A DNA stretch of 31,912 nt from a virus. Positions 13,447 through 22,321 of this stretch are shown one piece after another. The DNA lies in the IMG/VR virus record IMGVR_UViG_3300025138_000193, positions 1 to 31,912 of that record. One strand, given 5' to 3'. Every line of letters starts with the position of its first letter. Positions within the stretch are counted from its first letter, which is position 1. The translations under genes and the position numbers were made by a program. The notes beneath the pieces were generated by a model. That model had not been told where the DNA came from and made no database searches. It saw only the letters and a list, made by a program, of their open reading frames with translations.

Positions 13447-15515
13447 TAACCTGTAGACTGTATAAATTCTGTTGCTACAGACCATAGCTCTTTAGTGCCT
13501 CCTACTTCAGTTGAGTTATCTGTTTTTACTTTTACTGTAGCAAAATATCCTTTTATACCTGTAATATCAGGCCCAAATCTAATTTCACCAGGAGCGGCTA
13601 CAGAGTTAGAAACTAAATTAGCAACATATTTATTTTCTTTTCTATTAAAACCAGCTCTTTGAGGCTGCCCTGTTGTAGCGTCATTATATAGCCCTTCGTC
13701 ATAACTATACACAGAGTTAGTTTTATCTTGTGTGTTTACAAAAGCGCCGCCTGGAGATAAATTTGGCTCTGTAAAACCAGATTTAAAAGAATCTACTTCC
13801 CAACCATTACTACCTTCATATTCAATTGTTTTAAAAACTTTAACATTAGATGGATTAGGATTTAAAACAAAAGTAACAGTTGATGGGTTATAAGTTCCAT
13901 AATAAAAACCTCTAGAATCTACAGTTGTTTCATTATAATGCTCGTATAAGCTAGCCTCTGTAAAAGTGTAAAAATTGTTTTTTAAACTACCCATCATCTC
14001 AGGCTTGTAAGTAGCAAAGCTTACCCAACCGTTTATTGATTCATCAAAAGTTAAAGTTTTATAACTAGAGCTTTTGAAATTATCTACTTGTGTAGGTGTT
14101 TTTTGTAAAGAAACAACATAATTTTTGTTGTGAATATCCCAACCGCCTATAATTCTAGTTTTTATAGGGCTAGTAAATCTAAATATTGTAGCATAAGTAG
14201 TAGAGCCAATTGTTGTAGAGGTAGGTATTACTACATTGATATTTCTGGATAAATAAACTTTAGTTGTAGTCCCACCAGTAGGTACTAAAACTTGAGTTAT
14301 ATATCCATCTAAGTTATTATATTTAGATCCACCATCTAAGCTATAAGAACATACCATGCCTGGGCTTATGTTTGTTAATTCATAACCATCGGCTAATATA
14401 GTAGAAGTTGTTAAGCTTATTAATGTATTATCTACACTTGTTGCTACACTATTGTTTGAGTTTATAACATAACTAAGGACGCCACTGGTTATCAAAGTTA
14501 ATTCATCTCTAAAATAATCTGTCATACCATAAGCGCTTATTTCTGTTAATCCGTCTCCAGATAACCTCATAATAGCACTTCTATCTTTATCTGCAAAATA
14601 TTTTCTATAACCATAAACAGCAAAGCTTTCAGGATTATTGCTAATACCGTATTCACCTTTATAAGGCACTATTTGACCTAATACTTTTGCACCTGCTTGT
14701 GTTTGTGTACCACCTTCAGTTGTATATATAGTGTCTTTATCAATCAAAGCCCTACTTATTTTATCTTCTTGAAAAACAATTAAGTTAGTGTCTTCAGCAT
14801 ATGTTTTTTGTATAGAGCCATTTTGAGGGTCTGCTGATCTAGTTAAATCATCTGCAACAGAAAAAACATTAGTATTATTAATACCTGTTCTAGAGTTATA
14901 AACACCAGAATATATTAAAGTATTAAACCTATGTTGTTGTTGCGGCTCAGGTTCATTTACATATGCTTTAACTCCTTTGTCAGTAGATATGCTGTTAAAA
15001 CCGCCATTAATTCTAGACTCTTCAACATACCAAGTATTGTTTACAAAGTCAACGTTGTAACCGCCTTTCAGTGTTATTACTATATTTGTAGTCGCTCCTG
15101 TAACACCAGCAATTGTTAGTGTGTCACCTATTTCATATCCTTTACCTGGTTGTAAAACAGTTATATTACTAATTAAACCGCTTTGGACAGTACCTACAGT
15201 AATCTGTAATTTAGCACCTAACCCGTTGCCACTAGTTGTTAAAACAATATTTCCCTCGTCACCAGGATCGTTAGTAACATAAACACCATTAGTGTAACTT
15301 CCAGATGCAGTAACAGAGTTTGTTAAACCACCATCTTGTTTTGTTAGCGTAGGCCCATTTATAAGACCTGGATATGCTACTCCAGGCGATATAGGAAACC
15401 CATCTTTTGGCGTTGTATAAATACTATCTACATCAAGACTTTCAGCAGTATTTACATCTGTAACTTTTTTTAACAAGTACGTATTAAACCAATCAACTTC
15501 TATAACTGTTCCCAT
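13443..15515 (-). CDS. Tail / muzzle-type structural protein (690 aa)
   Basis: A beta-rich virion protein, probably in the tail complex. Residues about 85-150 contain a GxGY module (GLGAKLQITV ... GKGYEIGDTLTIAG, with GKGY at 124-127). The middle, from about 185, carries a conserved region with YSGVYNSRTGINNTNVFS, then GEYGISNNPESFAVYGYRKY, and RLSGDGLTEISAYGMTDYF at about 290-345. I know this pattern from structural proteins of marine and crAss-like phages. A second small module with PGMVCSYSLDGG lies near residue 383. The C-terminal half is Tyr/Thr/Asn-rich beta structure. It follows the 1774-residue tail gene by 29 bases. In some relatives the equivalent regions may sit in one chain; here they are two genes. 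Exact position in the tail is inferred. Confidence 0.7.
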   Translation of the reverse strand: MGTVIEVDWFNTYLLKKVTDVNTAESLDVDSIYTTPKDGFPISPGVAYPGLINGPTLTKQDGGLTNSVTASGSYTNGVYVTNDPGDEGNIVLTTSGNGLGAKLQITVGTVQSGLISNITVLQPGKGYEIGDTLTIAGVTGATTNIVITLKGGYNVDFVNNTWYVEESRINGGFNSISTDKGVKAYVNEPEPQQQHRFNTLIYSGVYNSRTGINNTNVFSVADDLTRSADPQNGSIQKTYAEDTNLIVFQEDKISRALIDKDTIYTTEGGTQTQAGAKVLGQIVPYKGEYGISNNPESFAVYGYRKYFADKDRSAIMRLSGDGLTEISAYGMTDYFRDELTLITSGVLSYVINSNNSVATSVDNTLISLTTSTILADGYELTNISPGMVCSYSLDGGSKYNNLDGYITQVLVPTGGTTTKVYLSRNINVVIPTSTTIGSTTYATIFRFTSPIKTRIIGGWDIHNKNYVVSLQKTPTQVDNFKSSSYKTLTFDESINGWVSFATYKPEMMGSLKNNFYTFTEASLYEHYNETTVDSRGFYYGTYNPSTVTFVLNPNPSNVKVFKTIEYEGSNGWEVDSFKSGFTEPNLSPGGAFVNTQDKTNSVYSYDEGLYNDATTGQPQRAGFNRKENKYVANLVSNSVAAPGEIRFGPDITGIKGYFATVKVKTDNSTEVGGTKELWSVATEFIQSTGY

Positions 15516-15544
15516 ATATATATTATCACTTATTTTTTAATTTT

Positions 15545-18500
15545 TTAACTAGTAGGTGGAGGACCTTCTGGTCTACTAACAACTACTTCAATATACAACG
15601 TTTGAGAAGCTAGCCCTGTTCCACCAGCATCTTCTACTTTTAAAGTGTTAGTATATGTTCCAGATGGTAAATTACCTGGTGTAAATCTTACAAGCTGTCT
15701 ACTAGCTTGCTTTACAAAACTTGTAGATCCGTCAGGCACAAACACATAATTTCCAACTGCTCCAGCGACTCCATCTACAAATGACCAGTAAGATAGGTTT
15801 AGGCCAAACTCCCACCTAATTTGTTGGCCTGAAACTGGGTGTGCAGCTCCGTTGAAAGCATAAGGAACTTGACTACCTGATGTTTGAGCTGCTCCACCGT
15901 TTGAAGTTAAAGAGATATTAACTGATTCACTAGTTCCACCTCCTGGATATTTACTTCCTTTATTATCAACTATTGAAGGAGCATTATTACCTACAGACCC
16001 ATTCCAAGTAAAAGTATTTGTGTAAGCTATACCACTAACAATATTTCTAGCTTCTACACTTAAAGATAAACCATTTGTGAGTTGATTGGAGTTAAAATAC
16101 CTTGGAGCTGTTATATCCACTTTACCGTTATTAACGTTACTCACTGTACTATTACTCAAAGCAAATCCAGATTGGGGGTTATTTGAACCGTCAGTTACTT
16201 GTAAATTTTGAAATTGACAATTACTAAGGACAGTGCCATCTTGTGCTTTTGCTGTAAATTGAGACACAAGAGAGCCAATTTCTCCTGCTAGTGGACTTGA
16301 AGCGTTTGTTCTGTTTTCTGGAAAATCTAAATCAGATGCCCGATCTTCTCCCGGAATTCCAAAAGTTAAAACAGAAGGTCTAGCCGAACTATCAGCGTTG
16401 TTTATTTTAGAGTTTAATTCAGATACTAATCCACTTGTAGAAGTTTCCCAGTATATATCTAAATTAGATATTTTAGGCTCTATTTCTAAAACGCCTATTG
16501 GATCAGGGTTGTCTTGGTTTACTTGTTTTAAATGCTCTGGCAGTAATGTAAACCTAATAGGACCAGTCCATGTTAACCCGTATGTAGGTGAGTTAAGACC
16601 TCCGGGCCACGGTGGCACTTCAATTACATTACCAGCTCTATAGCCGCTACCAACGTTAATAACTTGCCAAGTTATGTCTTCTAAAGAGCCAGTGCCAGGA
16701 AACCCATCTTTTGGTGGATGTAAAACAAATTTACCAGATTTTTTCCATGGGCCAGAACACATAGCTCTAAGCGTTAAACCAGATCCACCACCACCAGATA
16801 TTAATTTTGTTTCTATAGATCCTCCTGCTTGCAAGTTAAAATCTCGTAATTTAATAAGGATATTATCTGAGCCAATGACGGGAGTTGAACCCGTGAGTAT
16901 TGTTACAAAAGTAGGATCAATAGTAATAATATCGTCAACTGCATAACCAGTACCTTCGTTTATTACTGATATTTCAAAATTAGCAGGTATAGTTCGATTT
17001 ATAAGTATACCCTGGGGGTTGAAGAAAAAATCTCTAATAGGAGGATTTACAACTTTAACGGTAGTGCTTGCTGTAACGTTTTGTGGAACGTTAATAGTTA
17101 TTTTTATAGTTAAACCGAATCCACTTCCAGTGCATGAAAACGTATTTGCAGCTGGCTCAGTTGCATTATCTTGAGTTAAAGTTACTTCAGTAAGAGAAGA
17201 TGTAATCGTAGCAGTTATTAATGAAACAGTTCCAACCAACGGGTCTCTGAACCTTGGCGTAAAATAATTAAAAGTTGATCCATTTGGAAAGTTTATTAAT
17301 CCAGTAGACACACCTCTATTAGGAACAGTAAACACTTGACCAGTTCCTAGCGAGGTGGTATTAGCACTATTACCTCCATAGTGGCTCCAAACTCCCCACT
17401 GATGTGTACCATTATTATTTGGCTTTAAACTTCTTGTTCCATTTTCCTTTCCCGCCCATTCTGAATCAGGTATTGGAAACAAACTTCCATCAGCCGCATT
17501 ACCTTCAAACCTAGTTGGTTCACCGTCTACAATACTAGGCATTCTAATAGCTGTATTAAAATTTAAACAACCTTGGAGCTCATTTAAGTCTCCATTTTCA
17601 TTTTCTAAATAATAATGTGTTCCAGAAAAAATATAATTATTATACCAAGCTCCAAATTTATTACCGTAAGTACTTACCTTAGCTACACTAGGGTTACTAG
17701 CAGCATCATATATGCCAGGTGCATGAATATCACGCATATCACCTTCAAACCTAGTATTAAGACCCATGTCGCTAGTTTTTCCTATAGCATCTACTGTGAA
17801 AAATAATGAGTTTGAACCGGTTGTTCTATTTTTTCGTGAAAATTGCTCACTCTGTATATTAAAGCCAGTAGCCGCAACTCTAGGATATAAAACAACATCA
17901 CTAGTTCTAAATTGAGTTTGCTCAGGAGCTGGATCTATAGTGTCTGCAGGTATTTTATCTATATTATCTCCAGTCAGTGTTAAATAACTTTGTCTAGTTC
18001 CTAGTAATCTACTATATTGAGTAGTTCCAGAAAGTGGATTAGGAACGTAAGCATTGTAATAATCTTCAGCTTCTTGTTTTACAACAACTTTATAACTATA
18101 CCAACCTAATGGATTACCATTGCCAATTATAGTTATAGCTGTATTAGCACTAATTGTAACATTGTTACTTAATGTTATTTTTTTAGTACTAGCATCTATA
18201 GCTGTAATTGATTCAGAAAAAGAAACTGCACTGCTGTTAGTGCCTTGAACTATACTACCAACTATTATATCATCATTCCACTCTGTTAGAATAAATATGT
18301 TATTAGTAGTATCATTACTCGCTTTAGCGTTTATAAAACCGCTTCTGTATATACCAGGATATCCATCTGCATATGAAACTGTTTCAGGAATAGAATTATT
18401 AAAAAGTATTTTAATACTATCACCAAACCAATTATATATGTTTGAATTTTCTACTCTGTAATCGTGAAAAACTGTAGATCCTGAAAATATATTTTCTTGA

Positions 18501-20869
18501 GGAATATCTTCTATTGGAGTTCCTGAAGCAACAGCCGGAAATATTTGAGTTGAATCACCAAGTGAGGATAACACAACATCTGAAGATCTTCCGTATTTAT
18601 CCTGTAAAACTATACCTACTTGATAATTTCTATTTTGCTTAACACTGTGCGTTGGGTATGCTACTGAAGATTTATTTGAATATTGATTATATAATCCAAA
18701 TTTTGAATTAACTCCAACTGAGTAGTCTAATGTTAATGGTGGAGTTGGTTTATCAAAAAAGTTTCCAAATACAACTCTATTTCCAGTAACTGATTGAGTT
18801 TTAGCTCTTACAGGTATTTTATCGTATACTCTAACTGTTTGAGCTTCTGTTAGGTTTCTAAAAGGTTTTCTAGACTGATAGTTGTAAGTTAATTTTTTAC
18901 TACTGTTATTAACTATTTCTGAATCTGTAGAACTGAAAGTGTCTAAAACTTTAACCACAAGTCCATCAGACTCTTTGTATAGTAAGTCAATTTCTACTAC
19001 TTTTAATTCATTATAAAGATCGTTAACAGGGTATTCAAAAGGAACAACTATATCGACTTCTTCTATTCTATTTTCAAAAAAGTTTAACACAGTAGAAGTA
19101 CCAATATCACTTTCTTGAGAATTTAATTTACCAAAATCGTAACGTATTTCTTGTTTTCTACGCCAAGTTTCATAGTATGGATCTTCTGCATCAACGCCTA
19201 TAAATACGTTATTTACTTTATCTGATAAAGTTGTTAAATACCCATCTTGATTAGGTATAAATGCAGGTTGTGTAAACGGTGAAATAACGGAATATTCACC
19301 ATCTTCAAATTTAAGTCTATAAGCAAATCTTACAAATTTTTTAGATAAAAAGTCACTATCGCCAGGCCACTGAGGTAAATAATAAGGATTTGGAGGTGAT
19401 AAAACTATTTGAGTTGATTTTATAAATGTTGAAGAATTAAATGGAGGAGTTACAGTAACGCTATGTACTGTGGTAGCGGGTGTTGAACCAGTTGTAGTAA
19501 CGTTAGTTATATAAGTATTAGGTAACAAAGGACCTCTATTTACTCCAGTACTATTTCCGCCACCTACGGCAGAACTAACTAACATACCTTGAAAAGGAGT
19601 TCCATTACATTTCATTATAAAAGTAGTCCTGCTAGATTGTCCACCTTTAGGACTGTCATCTACTTGAAAACCATTTCCAGACGTAACAACACCTAGCATT
19701 GTAGGACTTAAGTGCCTTTCAGTTCTAGTGTATGAGTTTTGGTAATATACCGTTATTGGTTGAGAACCCCAAGATTTGTCATCAGGCACAGTGGTATCTA
19801 CAACAAAAGTACTTGTATCAAGAGAAGCTGCCCCACCAGTGGTAAGAGTACTTAAAACTCTCATATTTTGGCTTTGAGCACCTCCTTGGCTATTATTACC
19901 GCTTAGAACTATATACATTCCTTGCATTAGTAAATTCTGAAATGCACCACTAGTACTAGTAGCGCCTCTCCAAAACCACCACTTAGTAGTTACGGAAGTT
20001 CCAGTAGTAACAACACCAAGAGATGGTTTATCTACAGTTACTGTGTATATACCTGTTTCAGGGTTTATATCAACAGAAACAATAGAACTCAAGTTATCAC
20101 CATTAGCAAAAACTATATACATACCAGGGTATATATTTTGTTCAGTTATAGCTGTTAAACTAGTAGCAGAACCACTTAAGGTATATACAGTGCTGCCGAC
20201 AGGATAATCAGTTGTTCCATATATGAAAGAACTTCCAGGAGGTATTGTAGCTGTTCCATTAGAAGCTGATACTCCGTATAGAACATAATTGCTAGATAAT
20301 TCAGGCGCTTTAAAAGGGGAGTATTTAGCTAAAGAAATTTGATCCTCACTAGTGTAATGGTAGTTTGTAGAGCTCGTAGTAACAGAGTTAATAGCTAAGT
20401 TTACATTTATTTTTCTAGGTTGATTTCTATTATCAGTAAAAAATAATAAATCTTCTACTATATTAACTCCATTAATAACATGTGTAGTAGAAAAATTTAA
20501 AAAAGATCCTACAACTAGATTAAGACTTTGGCTTGTATTTAAATCATAAACTGATATACTACAATAGGCACCAGCTCCAGCAGGGTTACTAAGTGAGTTA
20601 GAAGATGAATCTGTATAGTTAGTAATAAAAACATATATCCTGTCATTAGTATAATCCATTAAATTACCTATAATAACGGCTCCATCTACTGTAGTAAATT
20701 TATTTAATTCTAAATTTCCTAAAACATTTTCTAGCGCGCCAACATCAGATCCTTCAGACTTGCTTACGTTTATATTTTGAGCATCTCTATATTCGCCTTT
20801 AGATAATATTCTATCATCTAAGTCTTTATTCATTTTAGACTTGATAAAAGTATTTTGTGCTTTAGCCAT
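15545..20869 (-). CDS. Large tail / stabilisation (muzzle-type) protein (1774 aa)
   Basis: The N-terminus has SKMNKDLDDR, GEYRDAQNINVSKSEGSD and ALENVLGN (residues about 10-52), a signature of large stabilisation or muzzle proteins in marine short-tailed and crAss-like phages. A beta-propeller-like start (DGAVIIGNLMDYTNDRIYVF) follows. Repeated small beta modules with GMYIV or GM (about residues 247, 314, 425) interrupt the first part. The core (about 480-1200) carries the conserved FRFAYRLKFEDGEYSVISPFTQPAF-like strand region at about 510-540, split here only for description. Two GxGY modules lie at GTGY (about 1306) and GSGY (about 1406). The end (about 1560-1770) looks like Ig/cadherin-like repeats, closing with RPEGPPPTS. 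It lies 6 bases after the second neck protein. A tRNA T-arm-like sequence is embedded at 16868-16895. Tail location is well supported; host-binding by the C-terminus is inference. Confidence 0.75.
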   Translation of the reverse strand: MAKAQNTFIKSKMNKDLDDRILSKGEYRDAQNINVSKSEGSDVGALENVLGNLELNKFTTVDGAVIIGNLMDYTNDRIYVFITNYTDSSSNSLSNPAGAGAYCSISVYDLNTSQSLNLVVGSFLNFSTTHVINGVNIVEDLLFFTDNRNQPRKINVNLAINSVTTSSTNYHYTSEDQISLAKYSPFKAPELSSNYVLYGVSASNGTATIPPGSSFIYGTTDYPVGSTVYTLSGSATSLTAITEQNIYPGMYIVFANGDNLSSIVSVDINPETGIYTVTVDKPSLGVVTTGTSVTTKWWFWRGATSTSGAFQNLLMQGMYIVLSGNNSQGGAQSQNMRVLSTLTTGGAASLDTSTFVVDTTVPDDKSWGSQPITVYYQNSYTRTERHLSPTMLGVVTSGNGFQVDDSPKGGQSSRTTFIMKCNGTPFQGMLVSSAVGGGNSTGVNRGPLLPNTYITNVTTTGSTPATTVHSVTVTPPFNSSTFIKSTQIVLSPPNPYYLPQWPGDSDFLSKKFVRFAYRLKFEDGEYSVISPFTQPAFIPNQDGYLTTLSDKVNNVFIGVDAEDPYYETWRRKQEIRYDFGKLNSQESDIGTSTVLNFFENRIEEVDIVVPFEYPVNDLYNELKVVEIDLLYKESDGLVVKVLDTFSSTDSEIVNNSSKKLTYNYQSRKPFRNLTEAQTVRVYDKIPVRAKTQSVTGNRVVFGNFFDKPTPPLTLDYSVGVNSKFGLYNQYSNKSSVAYPTHSVKQNRNYQVGIVLQDKYGRSSDVVLSSLGDSTQIFPAVASGTPIEDIPQENIFSGSTVFHDYRVENSNIYNWFGDSIKILFNNSIPETVSYADGYPGIYRSGFINAKASNDTTNNIFILTEWNDDIIVGSIVQGTNSSAVSFSESITAIDASTKKITLSNNVTISANTAITIIGNGNPLGWYSYKVVVKQEAEDYYNAYVPNPLSGTTQYSRLLGTRQSYLTLTGDNIDKIPADTIDPAPEQTQFRTSDVVLYPRVAATGFNIQSEQFSRKNRTTGSNSLFFTVDAIGKTSDMGLNTRFEGDMRDIHAPGIYDAASNPSVAKVSTYGNKFGAWYNNYIFSGTHYYLENENGDLNELQGCLNFNTAIRMPSIVDGEPTRFEGNAADGSLFPIPDSEWAGKENGTRSLKPNNNGTHQWGVWSHYGGNSANTTSLGTGQVFTVPNRGVSTGLINFPNGSTFNYFTPRFRDPLVGTVSLITATITSSLTEVTLTQDNATEPAANTFSCTGSGFGLTIKITINVPQNVTASTTVKVVNPPIRDFFFNPQGILINRTIPANFEISVINEGTGYAVDDIITIDPTFVTILTGSTPVIGSDNILIKLRDFNLQAGGSIETKLISGGGGSGLTLRAMCSGPWKKSGKFVLHPPKDGFPGTGSLEDITWQVINVGSGYRAGNVIEVPPWPGGLNSPTYGLTWTGPIRFTLLPEHLKQVNQDNPDPIGVLEIEPKISNLDIYWETSTSGLVSELNSKINNADSSARPSVLTFGIPGEDRASDLDFPENRTNASSPLAGEIGSLVSQFTAKAQDGTVLSNCQFQNLQVTDGSNNPQSGFALSNSTVSNVNNGKVDITAPRYFNSNQLTNGLSLSVEARNIVSGIAYTNTFTWNGSVGNNAPSIVDNKGSKYPGGGTSESVNISLTSNGGAAQTSGSQVPYAFNGAAHPVSGQQIRWEFGLNLSYWSFVDGVAGAVGNYVFVPDGSTSFVKQASRQLVRFTPGNLPSGTYTNTLKVEDAGGTGLASQTLYIEVVVSRPEGPPPTS
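16868..16895 (-). other. tRNA 3'-end-like sequence inside the tail gene
   Basis: Read on the - strand the sequence contains ACGGG-TTCAACT-CCCGT, a perfect 5-bp stem with a seven-base loop of T-arm type, followed by CATTGGC, T and CA as in an acceptor end. No matching 5' acceptor strand (GCCAATG on the - strand) lies about 60 bases upstream, so it is not a whole tRNA. It is read through in frame as LTGSTPVIGS using G/C-rich codons unlike the neighbours. Confidence 0.4.
19944..19963. repeat. 20-base exact repeat, copy in the 1774-residue tail gene
   Basis: GCACCACTAGTACTAGTAGC occurs here and at 21906-21925 in the preceding neck gene, in the same reading frame, encoding ATSTSGA in both. Both copies are in beta-rich module sequence, so local recombination or module copying is a plausible cause. 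Confidence 0.8.
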
Positions 20870-20875
20870 TTAATT

Positions 20876-22318
20876 TTAATGTTTAATCCACTTAGATTTG
20901 CCTCTCATTACTTGAGTAAACTCACCTAGCTTTATATTACTTAATCTTATTTTAGCATTTCTTAACTTTGCTGACTTTTCTTTTTTAAATCTTTGAACTA
21001 TGTATTCTGGCGTCTTTGGCCTATAAGCTATTATATTATACGTCATGTAAGCATATAGTGCATCCTCGGCCATCTTAGGCACCTTAGTGTCCTCGTCATA
21101 AGCTAACCCGTCTGATATGTATTCTAGAGTTATTAATCTATTAGCAAGATCACTACTAAAAGCAAATACACCACGTCTTTCATCTACAGTAAACCATCCA
21201 TTTTTTTGTGAAATCTCTGGGTCTAAACCATATCTTTGACCATAAGCCATTTTCCACCAAGACCAATCAAACACATTAGCATTACTATTTACCTCTGCTA
21301 AAGTTGAATTTCCACTTGTGTTATTAGTGTTAGCAGATTTCCACCTTCCATTAACTAAAGATTGTGTAGCTTGTAATGAATTACCATAAAAATCCTGTGT
21401 AGGTATACCACTAGCATCTTGTAGTGGTAGATTTGTAGGATTAGAAGTTAACGTTGTAGGATATATTATATGTTTAACACCACCACCATCTACCCAAGAT
21501 AATTGTACATAGTTAACATAGTCTTGTGGTAATACTAAAGAAAGACTAGGTGGTATAGTTAATTCTTGTGATTTAATACTCTTTAGAGTATCGTAACTAA
21601 ATTCTTGTAAACCTCTTTTAGCATGGAATATAACGTCAGATCTTTTTACTCTAGGTATAAGTTTGTCTGTACCTACATAAGCAACCATGAAATTATTTAC
21701 AATATCTTTTAAATTTATGTATTGATAACTTTTATAATTATCCCAAAGTGAAGAGTTTATTAATCTAACTGTTATTATAGACTGTGCAGGTATATTTGTT
21801 GTGGTTGTACCCACTGTGTATGTTGCAGTTCCTGTAACACCTTGTCCAGTTACTTGTACAGTATCACTATTGACATAGCCACTGCCATCACTAAATATTG
21901 ACATAGCACCACTAGTACTAGTAGCTTGAAGAATTAAATCTTTTCCTACACCAACTTGTCCTCCACCGTTAACAACTGTATAGTTTTGACCTACTACAAA
22001 GTTTGAAGCCCCTCCAGAAGGAGCACTTACACTAGTTACATCTTGTTGTGAGGTTAAAGTTAAAGTTTGAGTTCTTATGCCGCTAACTATAGAAGTTGAT
22101 AGTGATTGACTTAAGTTGTAAGGATCTAATGTAGGGTATTGTTCTATACCATCAACAAATACTTTAAAGTTATTAACAGATGTAGGCGTAGCGCTAGCGT
22201 CCCATATTAAAGGTGTTAAATTGCTTGGCCAAACAACAGCATTAGTTGCAGTTCCCGTAGGATTATATACTGCTTCTCCTTCGTAATATTCAGAGCTAGT
22301 TTGTTTTATTAAACCCAT
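20876..22318 (-). CDS. Neck / head-tail connector protein, second of two (480 aa)
   Basis: A conserved neck or tail-adaptor protein by position and pattern. The conserved core is the C-terminal part, from about residue 190: INLKDIVNNFMVAYVG, HAKRGLQEFSYDTLKSIKSQ, LPQDYVNYVQLSWVDGGG, YGLDPEISQKNGWFTVDERR, LEYISDGLAYDEDTKVPKMA, and a basic end (KLRNAKIRLSNIKL, MRGKSKWIKH). I associate this region with a connector/ring protein common in marine phages. Residues about 105-165 form a GxGY module (GSGY at 145-148) that seems inserted before the core. The ATSTSGA repeat is at 132-138. It lies 3 bases after the first neck gene's stop and 6 bases before the large tail gene. Assignment to a specific ring is not possible from sequence alone. 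Confidence 0.7.
   Translation of the reverse strand: MGLIKQTSSEYYEGEAVYNPTGTATNAVVWPSNLTPLIWDASATPTSVNNFKVFVDGIEQYPTLDPYNLSQSLSTSIVSGIRTQTLTLTSQQDVTSVSAPSGGASNFVVGQNYTVVNGGGQVGVGKDLILQATSTSGAMSIFSDGSGYVNSDTVQVTGQGVTGTATYTVGTTTTNIPAQSIITVRLINSSLWDNYKSYQYINLKDIVNNFMVAYVGTDKLIPRVKRSDVIFHAKRGLQEFSYDTLKSIKSQELTIPPSLSLVLPQDYVNYVQLSWVDGGGVKHIIYPTTLTSNPTNLPLQDASGIPTQDFYGNSLQATQSLVNGRWKSANTNNTSGNSTLAEVNSNANVFDWSWWKMAYGQRYGLDPEISQKNGWFTVDERRGVFAFSSDLANRLITLEYISDGLAYDEDTKVPKMAEDALYAYMTYNIIAYRPKTPEYIVQRFKKEKSAKLRNAKIRLSNIKLGEFTQVMRGKSKWIKH
21906..21925. repeat. 20-base exact repeat, copy in the 480-residue neck gene
   Basis: Partner of the copy at 19944-19963; identical over 20 bases and in the same frame (ATSTSGA). 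It adjoins the GxGY module of this gene. Confidence 0.8.
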
Positions 22319-22321
22319 ATT

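Noticed and set aside
16820-16960. A complete tRNA gene around the T-arm-like sequence
   Set aside because: No complementary 5' acceptor strand, anticodon arm or D arm can be placed upstream on the - strand; the sequence is in-frame coding.
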